Positions 7,622-15,513 of a DNA stretch of 15,513 nt are shown piece by piece. The stretch lies in contig JBARCX010000387.1 in the NCBI GenBank assembly GCA_049794535.1, positions 1 through 15,513 of the forward strand. Direction: 5' to 3'. The number at the start of each line of letters is the position of its first letter. Position 1 is the first letter of the stretch. Source of the stretch: JBARCX01 sp049794535. GTDB lineage: Bacteria > Pseudomonadota > Gammaproteobacteria > Xanthomonadales > Rhodanobacteraceae. The position numbers and the translations under genes were made by a program. The notes below the pieces were generated by a model, which searched no databases, had not been told where the DNA came from, and saw only the letters and a list, made by a program, of their open reading frames with translations.

Positions 7622-8140
7622 TTAGCGGCGATCAACCCTGAAATCGGCGCGGCAGCCGCGATCGACCCAGATGCCATTGGGGTTCCAACCCCAGGTGCGA
7701 CCCTGTTGACAACTAGCACCCGAAATTTGGCGCACCAATTGCACACCACCCCGGCCTATACCGACTGGGCAAAACTGTTGACGATTGCCGCTGCTTTCGC
7801 AGCGCACATTGGATTGACTGCCCGGGCCCGGTCGCCCGCCACCACCCCAGCCGCGTCGCGCCTCGACGAAATTGCCGCGGCAACCGTTTTTGACCCACAC
7901 CGAACCACGGTCGGAGCCCCAGGTTTGCCCCTCGATGCAGCGCGCGTTGGACAGCTGCTGAGACAGTTCGGAGTCTCGCCACGATGTCTGGCAGCGCGCC
8001 CCTCGATTGTCGTTGCTGGCGCAATAAACCGGGCCTGGACGCCCCTGGTTGTACTGCGCCTGGGCGGCTGGCACTGCCACACCGAAACCGACGACCGCCG
8101 CAAAGGCCGTCAAAAAGGAAATCCTGCCTATCGCGATCAT
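7622..8140 (-). CDS. Secreted DUF3011 protein with two cysteine-rich repeats
   Basis: This 172-residue exported protein has no known function. A signal peptide covers about 1-28 (hydrophobic FLTAFAAVVGFGVAVP, cleavage near AQAQ), so it should be periplasmic or secreted. The mature part is two copies of one module, about 39-91 and 113-167, each with four cysteines: C40, C50, C68, C87 and C114, C124, C144, C163. Spacings are 10/18/19 and 10/20/19, which points to conserved disulfides. Both copies end alike: TWGSDRGSVWVKNGCRGNF and TWGWNPNGIWVDRGCRADF. A Gly/Arg/Pro-rich linker (about 95-110) joins them. This matches the DUF3011 family as I know it from Xanthomonadales. The ATG at 8140 has AGGA 10 nt upstream. 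It has its own promoter candidate and separate flanking gaps, so it is probably transcribed independently. Confidence 0.85.
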   Translation of the reverse strand: MIAIGRISFLTAFAAVVGFGVAVPAAQAQYNQGRPGPVYCASNDNRGARCQTSWRDSELSQQLSNARCIEGQTWGSDRGSVWVKNGCRGNFVEARRGWGGGGRPGPGSQSNVRCESSGNRQQFCPVGIGRGGVQLVRQISGASCQQGRTWGWNPNGIWVDRGCRADFRVDRR

Positions 8141-8211
8141 CGCATCGTCATCCTGTGTTGGTGGTGAGGTGACATCACGCTAGCGAAGGCTTCCCCAACG
8201 ACGATTGAATA

Positions 8212-8248
8212 TCTTGCGATTTATAAGCAAGAAATTGTGCATAGTCGA
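8212..8248 (-). promoter_or_regulatory. Promoter of the DUF3011 gene with an inverted repeat over the -10
   Basis: On the minus strand TCGACT (8243-8248) lies 17 bp from TATAAA (8220-8225), a plausible sigma70 promoter with a leader of about 70 nt. The inverted repeat TCTTGC (8212-8217) / GCAAGA (8227-8232), with a 9-nt centre, flanks the -10 exactly. That is the position expected of a repressor operator. Inference from sequence. Confidence 0.4.
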
Positions 8249-8280
8249 TTCGCGTTCAGCCTTACTCCACAACCTACCTA

Positions 8281-8330
8281 ACCGCCTGTCCACGCCCGAT
8301 GAACATGTGGCGTGGCGAAAACAGGGCGGT
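8281..8330 (-). terminator. Two-tier hairpin after fmdB
   Basis: ACCGCC (8281-8286) pairs with GGCGGT (8325-8330). Inside it CCACGCC (8290-8296) pairs with GGCGTGG (8309-8315) around a 12-nt loop. It lies about 50 nt after the fmdB stop and upstream of the DUF3011 promoter, so it may end fmdB transcripts. The 3' side has no T-run, so a Rho-independent role is not proven. Confidence 0.35.
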
Positions 8331-8380
8331 GCTCGAAAAATACATGGCCCGGCACCCGTGGTCGCCGCGAAGTCCAGATA

Positions 8381-8710
8381 TTAATCGGATGATGATGGCG
8401 CGGGTGCGGGTGCGGGCGATGGACTGCTCGTTGCCGGCTTATCCGTACTCGCGGGAGCACTTGCCGCAGCTCCCGCAGGTGCCGGGCTCGCGGCCTGATC
8501 GCCAGCCAGATTGCGCTTCTTGTCGCCATCCTTCTTGAAGTCGGTTTCGTACCAGCCGCTACCGGCTAGCCGAAACGACGGCGCACTGAGCTTGCGCTGC
8601 ACCTGTGGAGCACCGCATTGCGGGCATGTATCCGGGTCGGGGTCGGACAGCTTCTGCAGTCGATCGAAACGGTGACCGCAACTGCTGCATTCGAATTCGT
8701 AAATAGGCAT
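8381..8710 (-). CDS. FmdB-type zinc-ribbon protein with a Pro/Ala/Ser tail
   Basis: This is a small cytoplasmic protein of the putative regulatory FmdB/CxxC_CxxC_SSSS family; its molecular role is unknown. The start is the ATG at 8710 giving MPIYEFECSSCGHRFDR, with GGAG 6 nt upstream. An ATG 15 codons earlier would add residues not found in the family and would lie inside the predicted promoter. Four cysteines, C8 and C11 then C29 and C32 (CPQCG), form the zinc ribbon. LSAPSFRLAGSGWYETDFK is the second family motif. From about residue 70 the 109-residue protein is low-complexity Ala/Pro/Ser/Lys ending APAPAPAPSSSD, likely disordered. It precedes aspS, a common neighbour of this family in proteobacteria as I recall, but here the DUF3011 gene stands between them. 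Confidence 0.88.
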   Translation of the reverse strand: MPIYEFECSSCGHRFDRLQKLSDPDPDTCPQCGAPQVQRKLSAPSFRLAGSGWYETDFKKDGDKKRNLAGDQAASPAPAGAAASAPASTDKPATSSPSPAPAPAPSSSD

Positions 8711-8753
8711 CCCATTCTCCAACGCTGGACCAAACGCGGACCAGCAATCCGCC

Positions 8754-8781
8754 ATTATGGGTCAGTGGGCACGCATTTCAA
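8754..8781 (-). promoter_or_regulatory. Sigma70-type promoter for fmdB
   Basis: Minus-strand TTGAAA (8776-8781) lies 16 bp from CATAAT (8754-8759), giving a leader of about 37 nt to the ATG at 8710. Both hexamers match five or four of six consensus bases. The repeat-like element begins only 5 bp upstream of the -35. Confidence 0.5.
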
Positions 8782-8786
8782 TGTAA

Positions 8787-8943
8787 GAGCCTGTTTACGA
8801 TCTTTACGTGGCCCGCGCCGGAAGCTGTTTGCGCACGTAGCTCACGCCTTCGGGGTGCAAGCAGTCGAGCATTGCACCCCGCGCCACCTCCTGGCGCCCG
8901 CTCAGAAGCAGAGTGAGCTACACGGAGACGTTGAAAAGGCCCC
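8787..8943. repeat. Hairpin-rich element, possible small non-autonomous mobile repeat
   Basis: This non-coding unit of about 157 bp folds into nested stems. The outer stem is GTAGCTCAC (8837-8845) with GTGAGCTAC (8913-8921). Inside are CGGGGTGCAA (8851-8860) with TTGCACCCCG (8872-8881), and GCGCCA (8881-8886) with TGGCGC (8892-8897); these share one base at 8881. The ends are imperfect inverted repeats: GAGCCTGTTTACG at 8787, and GGGGCCTTTTCAACG read inward on the minus strand from 8943. TAA flanks both sides (8784-8786, 8944-8946), a possible short target duplication. No transposase is present. It could be a MITE, a REP-like repeat, or a structured RNA. Only one copy is in the window, so repeat status is inferred. 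Confidence 0.5.
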
Positions 8944-8966
8944 TAAGAAGTCAGCCATCATCACGC

Positions 8967-8982
8967 GGCATATACATATGCC
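8967..8982. promoter_or_regulatory. 16-nt palindrome upstream of the TonB receptor gene
   Basis: GGCATATACATATGCC consists of perfect 7-bp inverted arms around a 2-bp centre. It lies about 33 bp upstream of the candidate -35 of the receptor gene. Size and symmetry suit a dimeric regulator site. I do not recognise the regulator. Confidence 0.4.
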
Positions 8983-9014
8983 AATCAATGGAATGATAGA
9001 CGTCTATACGGCTG

Positions 9015-9043
9015 TTGACGCGACTGTAACAAATCAGTAGCCT
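9015..9043 (+). promoter_or_regulatory. Candidate promoter of the TonB receptor gene
   Basis: TTGACG (9015-9020) is a strong -35; after 17 bp comes TAGCCT (9038-9043), a poor -10. The inferred start near 9050 would put the small hairpin TATTGC (9049-9054) / GCAATA (9061-9066) at the very 5' end of the message, just before the ribosome binding site (GGGG at 9074-9077). Confidence 0.35.
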
Positions 9044-9084
9044 GAAATTATTGCATCGCAGCAATATCTAGTAGGGGATCATCC

Positions 9085-11538
<2,454 letters not shown>

Positions 11539-11547
11539 TGTTGAGAA

Positions 11548-11580
11548 CTGGCGGCCGGCGCTTTACGCACTGGCCGCCAG
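11548..11580. terminator. Hairpin between convergent receptor and cobS genes
   Basis: CTGGCGGCC (11548-11556) and GGCCGCCAG (11572-11580) form a perfect 9-bp stem with a 15-nt loop. It begins 10 nt after the receptor stop; its right arm is inside the last codons of cobS. It could end both converging transcripts, but no T-run follows on either strand. Confidence 0.35.
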
Positions 11581-12288
11581 GACTACCAGCACCACAGCTT
11601 CGATCATCTCGGCCAGCGCACCGGCGGTATCGCCGGTGAAACCGCCAAGTCGATGCATACAGGCGCGACGCCATAGCCAGAACACCAGCGCGGCACATAT
11701 CAGCGCGAATAGACCGTGCAGGCCAAACACAAAGCACAGCAAAGCGCTGAGCAGTATCGCTATAACGCAGGCATTGCGCGGCGCCTCGACCAACTTCGTA
11801 CCAAGGCCACCGCTGCGCACATAAGGCATCACCAGAAACAGCGCCGTCAGTGACGCACGCGCCAGCACCGGTGCCAATAGCAATGCGTAGCTGTTTGACG
11901 TCGGCAAACTCGCTAGCGCGGCAAACTTCAGCAGTAGCACGAGGACCAGCGCGACCACGCCGATCGGGCCGCTGCGCGGATCTTTCATGATCGTAAGCGT
12001 GCGCTCGCGATCACCCAGCCCGCCCACCCAAGCATCTGCGCTATCGGCTAAGCCATCCAAATGCAGCGCGCCGGTCAGCACAACCCACACAGCCAACACT
12101 AATGCCGCTGACAACAGCGGTGGCACGCCATGCAGCAGCCAGCTCAATACGCACAGCAAGAGGCCAATCAACAGCCCGACGGCGGGATACCACGCGAGTG
12201 AATTTGCCTGCGCATGTTCGTCATCGAACACGCGCGGCGGTACGGGCAGTCGCGTCAGAAACCCTATCGCGACCAGCAAACCGCGCAT
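11563..12288 (-). CDS. cobS: Adenosylcobinamide-GDP ribazoletransferase (cobalamin synthase)
   Basis: CobS is an inner-membrane enzyme that joins adenosylcobinamide-GDP with alpha-ribazole (or its phosphate), the last assembly step of cobalamin. The start is the ATG at 12288 giving MRGLLVAIGFLTRLPVP; the open frame continues 64 codons further upstream, but that part runs through cobC and is not CobS-like. The 241 residues match the family (E. coli 247). LTGALHLDGLADSADAW (71-87) and IMKDPRSGPIGV (100-111) are the conserved acidic and KD motifs. Several long hydrophobic segments make it polytopic, and LGGFTGDTAGALAEMIEA is the conserved C-terminal motif. Its ATG shares one base with the cobC stop (TGATG), so it is translationally coupled as the last gene of the operon. 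Confidence 0.95.
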   Translation of the reverse strand: MRGLLVAIGFLTRLPVPPRVFDDEHAQANSLAWYPAVGLLIGLLLCVLSWLLHGVPPLLSAALVLAVWVVLTGALHLDGLADSADAWVGGLGDRERTLTIMKDPRSGPIGVVALVLVLLLKFAALASLPTSNSYALLLAPVLARASLTALFLVMPYVRSGGLGTKLVEAPRNACVIAILLSALLCFVFGLHGLFALICAALVFWLWRRACMHRLGGFTGDTAGALAEMIEAVVLVVLAASA

Positions 12289-12869
12289 CACCCATTGGCC
12301 TGCATGTGCGGGGCCTGTATGGATGGTCGCGACCACGACAGTGCGTGAAGCGAGGCATGCGGCACATCGATATTCGCCATGTCGCCGTAATCGCGCTGCT
12401 CGGCGTAGCAACGCAACAAACGGATCGCGCCGCCGTGGGTAACTACCAGGACACGCTGCGTGCCCGCTTTGGGCGCCCAATCATCCAGCGCCGCGCAAAG
12501 CCGCGCACGAAAGGCGGCGAATGTCTCCGCACCCGGTGGCGGGTAAGCCACCGGATCACGCCAGAAATCACCAAGCGCTTCACCCTGCTCTTCCGCCAAC
12601 GTCTCAATCGGCACGCCCTGCCAATCACCGAAGTGGTATTCGGCCAAGCGCACATCGAGGTGCAACGGCAACCCGCGTGCGTCAGCCAGCTCGCGCGCGA
12701 AAGCGGCGCAACGCTGTAGCGTCGAGGACACAATCATGTCCCATACCTGCCCCTCTACAGCAGCACGCAACTGCGACCAGCCGAGTTCGCTCAACGGATC
12801 ATCGAGTTGGCCACGATAACTGCGCTGCCCCGTATCGCCATGACGCAATAGGTCGAAACACACGCTCAT
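12288..12869 (-). CDS. cobC: Alpha-ribazole phosphatase (histidine phosphatase family)
   Basis: CobC removes the phosphate from alpha-ribazole-5'-phosphate (or adenosylcobalamin phosphate) in lower-ligand assembly. The 193-residue protein has the phosphoglycerate-mutase-like signature LLRHGDT with R9 and H10, where H10 is the phosphorylated residue. R53 (STLQRC), E77 (LAEYHFGDWQG) and H145 (VTHGGAIR) complete the active site. EYHFGDWQG is typical of the CobC branch. Family members alone could be general phosphatases, but the position between cobT and cobS settles the role. It overlaps cobT by 4 nt (ATGA) and cobS by 1 nt. Note that cobC is also used elsewhere for a threonine-phosphate decarboxylase; here it means the phosphatase. 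Confidence 0.9.
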   Translation of the reverse strand: MSVCFDLLRHGDTGQRSYRGQLDDPLSELGWSQLRAAVEGQVWDMIVSSTLQRCAAFARELADARGLPLHLDVRLAEYHFGDWQGVPIETLAEEQGEALGDFWRDPVAYPPPGAETFAAFRARLCAALDDWAPKAGTQRVLVVTHGGAIRLLRCYAEQRDYGDMANIDVPHASLHALSWSRPSIQAPHMQANG

Positions 12870-13912
12870 GCCGTAGACACCCCGGCCTGTGCAAACGTCG
12901 CCATGCCGTTGTGCAGCGCGCAGGCCAATCGCAGCAACGGCACGGCCGTTGCGGCACCACTGGCTTCACCCAGGCGCAGGCCCAGATCAAGCAATGGCTC
13001 AGCCACCAAGGCATCGAGCAGACGGGCATGGCCACGCTCGTGCGAGCGATGTGCGAACAGCAACCACTCACGTACATCAGGGTGAATCCGCACTGCCGCC
13101 AGTGCCGCCGCCGTGGTGATGAAACCATCCACCAGCACCGGCAGGCCAGCTTGCGCGCAAGCAATGTAGGCGCCGACCAAAGCAGCGATCTCAAAACCAC
13201 CCAGGCAGCGCAATTGTTCCAGCGCATCGGTAGCCCCGGCGTGCTTTGCCAGCGCGCGCGCGATCACTGCAGCCTTGTGTGCGATGCCCGCCGCATCGAG
13301 CCCCGTGCCCGCACCAGCCAAAGCCGTCGGCGACTCGCCAAGCAGCGCACATACCAACGCCGTGGCCGACGTGGTATTGGCGATGCCCATCTCACCGCCG
13401 ATAAATAATTGCGCCCCAGCCGCACACGCAGCATGCACGCTCTCGGCACCAGCCGCCAGCGCGGCATCGAGCTGCGCCGAAGTCATCGCTGGCTGCTTGC
13501 AGAAATTGGCCGTCGCCGACGCAATGATCGCGCGACGCACATGGGGGATCTCACCGGGATCATTGACCGTGCCCAGATTCACCACTTCCAGAGTTGCGCC
13601 CAAGGCACGCGACAGCACACTGATCGCTGCGCCACCGCCAGCGAAGTTGCGCACCATCTCACCGGTAACCACTTGTGGAAATGCCGACACACCTTCGTCG
13701 GCTACACCATGATCCCCGGCGAATACGCTGATCCACACGTTATCCGCGCTCGGTCGTACCGTCTTCTGCAACATGGCCAGTCGCACGGCGACTGCCTCCA
13801 AGGCACCGAGCGAGCCGGGTGGCTTAGTCAGTTGTGCCTGATGTGCACGAGCAGTTTCGGCACTGACAGCATCGGGTTCGGCACAAGGGGCTGATAGCCA
13901 GTCATGGCTCAT
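12866..13912 (-). CDS. cobT: Nicotinate-nucleotide--dimethylbenzimidazole phosphoribosyltransferase
   Basis: CobT transfers phosphoribose from nicotinate mononucleotide to 5,6-dimethylbenzimidazole, giving alpha-ribazole phosphate. The 348 residues match the family. Visible motifs are LTKPPGSLGALE (28-39), FAGDHGVADEGVSAFPQ (64-80), GGEMGIANTTSA (172-183) with E174, and LRLGEASGAA (312-321), whose E316 corresponds to the catalytic Glu317 of Salmonella CobT. Other conserved stretches are GAGTGLDAAGIAHK and VLVDGFITTAAAL. AGGA lies 8 nt before the ATG. The start overlaps the cobU stop by 4 nt (ATGA), and the end overlaps cobC by 4 nt. Confidence 0.97.
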   Translation of the reverse strand: MSHDWLSAPCAEPDAVSAETARAHQAQLTKPPGSLGALEAVAVRLAMLQKTVRPSADNVWISVFAGDHGVADEGVSAFPQVVTGEMVRNFAGGGAAISVLSRALGATLEVVNLGTVNDPGEIPHVRRAIIASATANFCKQPAMTSAQLDAALAAGAESVHAACAAGAQLFIGGEMGIANTTSATALVCALLGESPTALAGAGTGLDAAGIAHKAAVIARALAKHAGATDALEQLRCLGGFEIAALVGAYIACAQAGLPVLVDGFITTAAALAAVRIHPDVREWLLFAHRSHERGHARLLDALVAEPLLDLGLRLGEASGAATAVPLLRLACALHNGMATFAQAGVSTA

Positions 13913-14430
13913 GTCAAAGATCCTTTCAGGGCAAGTGGTAGACCTGCCGCAACAAATAGCACGCGATCACATGATGCGGCGATAGCCTGATGCAGACGAC
14001 CGGCCTCATCGACGAAGCGACGGGTCAGTTCGCCCAGCGGCACAATGCCCAGGCCCACCTCATTGCTAACCAGCACGATCTCACCAGGCAAGCTGGGCAA
14101 CACCTCCAGCAACGCAGCACGCTCTCGTTCGAAACACGACGGATCCGTTTCGCCCAGCAGGTTGCTCAGCCACAGCGTGAGGCAATCCACCAGCACACAG
14201 CGATCAGCACGTGCCTGAGCCTGCAGCGTAGCCGCAAGCGCCAAAGGCTCCTCCACCGAGCGCCATGCGGCAGGACGCCGTGCACGATGATGGGCGATGC
14301 GTTCGGCCATCTCATCATCACGCGACTGGGCCGTAGCCACGTAGACGACCTCTCGACCACTCGCAAGCGCAAGTTGTTCGGCCAATGCGCTCTTGCCGGA
14401 ACGGGCGCCACCAAGAATCAAGGTCGGCAT
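13909..14430 (-). CDS. cobU: Adenosylcobinamide kinase / adenosylcobinamide-phosphate guanylyltransferase
   Basis: This bifunctional enzyme (CobU, called CobP in the aerobic pathway) phosphorylates adenosylcobinamide, then attaches GMP from GTP to make adenosylcobinamide-GDP, the substrate of CobS. The 173-residue protein opens MPTLILGGARSGKSALAE, with the P-loop GGARSGKS at 7-14. YVATAQSRDDEMAERIAHHRARRP follows (from about 30, given here as the region to 53); H48 corresponds to the guanylylated His46 of Salmonella. VDCLTLWLSN (81-90) and VLVSNEVGLGIVP are further family motifs. The start overlaps the end of cobQ by 13 nt, and the stop overlaps cobT by 4 nt. Confidence 0.96.
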   Translation of the reverse strand: MPTLILGGARSGKSALAEQLALASGREVVYVATAQSRDDEMAERIAHHRARRPAAWRSVEEPLALAATLQAQARADRCVLVDCLTLWLSNLLGETDPSCFERERAALLEVLPSLPGEIVLVSNEVGLGIVPLGELTRRFVDEAGRLHQAIAASCDRVLFVAAGLPLALKGSLT

Positions 14431-15513
14431 GGTTCTACTCCGAGTAGCCGCGAAAGCAACGCAGTGTCCAGATGTTGTTCGACCGCATCGGCGAGCCGCT
14501 CGATGCTGGCCTCACGTAACGCATGCATATCGACGGGCGTCGCATCGCGCAACCCGGCCCAATGCAGCAATGCCGTCAGTGCTGATGGTTCGTCGAACAG
14601 GCCATGCAGATAAGTACCGAGTACCTGACCATCCGCCGACTGCGCGCCATCGCTGCGGCCGTCATCCAACACGCAAACCGGAGCATCCAGTGCCGGACCC
14701 GTGCTCACACCACAATGGATCTCGTACCCGCGTACCCCAGCCGGCCCGAATGCAAGTCGCCCACGCACGTTGCGCAACTGCTTACCCGCTTCGAGTGTGG
14801 TATGCAGATCAAGCCAACCCAGCCCGATGCTGGAACCGGGCACACCTTCGATACCTATCGGGTCGTGCACTACGGTGCCAAGCATTTGCAGCCCACCACA
14901 GATGCCGATCAACTTGCCGCCATAGCGCAGATGTCGCGCAATCGCATCATCCCAACCCTGCGCGCGTAACCATGCCAGATCAGCACGTGTCGCCTTGGAG
15001 CCCGGCAGCACAATCAGGTCGCAAACAGGTAGCACCTCCCCCGGACCGACAAAATGCAGGTCAACTTGCGGATGCGCGCGCAACGCATCGAGATCGGTGT
15101 GATTGCTGATGCGCGGCAACGCCGGCACCGCGACACGTAAACGCGCATCGGGCTTTATTACCCGGTCACGCGGTAAGGCGTCCTCCGCCTCCAACTGCAG
15201 GCCATGCAGGTATGGCAACACACCAAGTACCGGCTTGCCGGTCTCACGTTCTAACCAATCCAATCCAGGCTGCAGCAATGCAAGGTCACCGCGAAAACGA
15301 TTGATGACGAAGCCGACCACGCGTGCACGCTCGCTCTCGGACAGCAGTGCCAACGTACCTACCAAATGTGCAAACACACCACCGCGATCGATATCGGCAA
15401 TCAGCACCACCGGACAATCCACCGCTTCGGCGTAGCCCATGTTGGCGATGTCACGTTCGCGTAGATTGATCTCGGCCGGACTACCAGCACCTTCAACCAC
15501 CACTGCATCGTAT
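14418..15513 (-). CDS. cobQ: Cobyric acid synthase CobQ/CbiP, C-terminal three quarters (5' end beyond window)
   Basis: CobQ is the glutamine-dependent amidotransferase that amidates side chains b, d, e and g of the corrin ring. About 364 residues are visible of a usual 480-500; the frame is open through the right edge, so the start is outside. The first part belongs to the ATP-binding, dethiobiotin-synthetase-like domain: VVVEGAGSPAEINLRERDIA and VVLIADIDRGGVFAHLVG. The C-terminal class I glutaminase-like domain has LIGICGGLQMLG, with the nucleophile Cys codon at 14898-14900, and GTYLHGLFDEP, with the His codon at 14604-14606. Both catalytic residues are present, so glutaminase activity is expected. 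CbiA/CobB is a related family, but GICGGLQMLG and the neighbouring cobU support CobQ. It is the first visible gene of the cob operon. Confidence 0.95.
   Translation of the reverse strand, partial: YDAVVVEGAGSPAEINLRERDIANMGYAEAVDCPVVLIADIDRGGVFAHLVGTLALLSESERARVVGFVINRFRGDLALLQPGLDWLERETGKPVLGVLPYLHGLQLEAEDALPRDRVIKPDARLRVAVPALPRISNHTDLDALRAHPQVDLHFVGPGEVLPVCDLIVLPGSKATRADLAWLRAQGWDDAIARHLRYGGKLIGICGGLQMLGTVVHDPIGIEGVPGSSIGLGWLDLHTTLEAGKQLRNVRGRLAFGPAGVRGYEIHCGVSTGPALDAPVCVLDDGRSDGAQSADGQVLGTYLHGLFDEPSALTALLHWAGLRDATPVDMHALREASIERLADAVEQHLDTALLSRLLGVEPCRP

Larger units (their letters stand above)
8711..9084. other. Divergent intergenic region between fmdB and the TonB receptor gene
   Basis: This is the only stretch over 300 bases without a gene. 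From left to right it holds the fmdB leader and promoter (to 8781), a hairpin-rich repeat-like element (8787-8943), a 16-nt palindrome (8967-8982), and the candidate promoter and leader hairpin of the receptor (9015-9066). I see no open frame with coding character, no tRNA, and no B12-box (GCCACTG). Confidence 0.7.

Noticed and set aside
8837..8921. tRNA-like gene suggested by the branched fold
   Set aside because: Stem sizes, the absence of a T-loop GTTCGA-type sequence and the lack of a 7-bp acceptor geometry do not fit a tRNA.
8711..9084. Cobalamin riboswitch upstream of the TonB receptor
   Set aside because: The strong folding was suggestive, but I find no GCCACTG B12-box, and the structured element is nearer to fmdB with ends resembling a repeat.
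12289..12480. Upstream extension of cobS by 64 codons
   Set aside because: It would overlap most of the cobC 3' part in another frame and reads as non-family sequence; the coupled ATG at 12288 gives the normal CobS N-terminus.
12521..13408. Plus-strand open frame of 295 codons opposite cobC and cobT
   Set aside because: Composition is Arg/His/Gln-rich with no domain; both minus-strand genes are complete and motif-bearing.

Overview
The window is GC-rich chromosomal DNA from a gammaproteobacterium, most likely of the Xanthomonadales (Lysobacterales; Rhodanobacteraceae or Xanthomonadaceae). This rests on recalled lineage traits: a YebC that begins MGRGPSIEGRK, a Xanthomonas-like AspRS carrying ALHHPFTAPKIDDVADLRA, a kup gene placed between ruvA and ruvB, and a DUF3011 secreted protein. 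No database search was possible.

The left half (1-8710) lies entirely on the minus strand. In transcription order it reads: an FmdB-type zinc-ribbon protein (8710-8381), a secreted DUF3011 protein (8140-7622), aspS (7487-5718), an alpha/beta hydrolase (5683-5054), yebC (4954-4220), ruvC (4173-3652), ruvA (3655-3059), kup (3054-1153) and ruvB (from 1041 past the left edge). yebC, ruvC, ruvA, kup and ruvB look like one transcription unit: ruvC and ruvA share ATGA, and the kup ribosome binding site covers the end of ruvA. RuvC, RuvA and RuvB form the Holliday-junction resolvasome. YebC and AspRS act in translation, and Kup imports potassium.

The middle (8711-9084) is the only gene-free stretch over 300 bases. 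It separates fmdB from a plus-strand TonB-dependent receptor. It holds a good minus-strand promoter, a roughly 157-bp hairpin-rich element that looks like a small non-coding mobile repeat, a 16-nt palindrome, and a candidate promoter plus leader hairpin for the receptor.

The right part has the TonB-dependent receptor (9085-11538, plus). It converges on a tightly packed minus-strand cobalamin operon: cobQ (cut by the right edge), cobU, cobT, cobC, cobS, with overlaps of 13, 4, 4 and 1 nt. These genes cover the late steps of B12 synthesis: amidation of the corrin ring, activation of the aminopropanol side chain, activation of the lower ligand, and joining of the two halves. No B12 riboswitch was recognised in the window; any leader for this operon would lie beyond the right edge.

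Most of the window is conserved core genome and I do not see an obvious new multi-gene system. The less explained signals are non-coding: the structured repeat at 8787-8943, the long hairpin between kup and ruvB, and palindromes over or near the promoters of the DUF3011 gene and the receptor. Among proteins, the duplicated four-cysteine DUF3011 module and an unusual anticodon-domain loop in AspRS deserve a second look.
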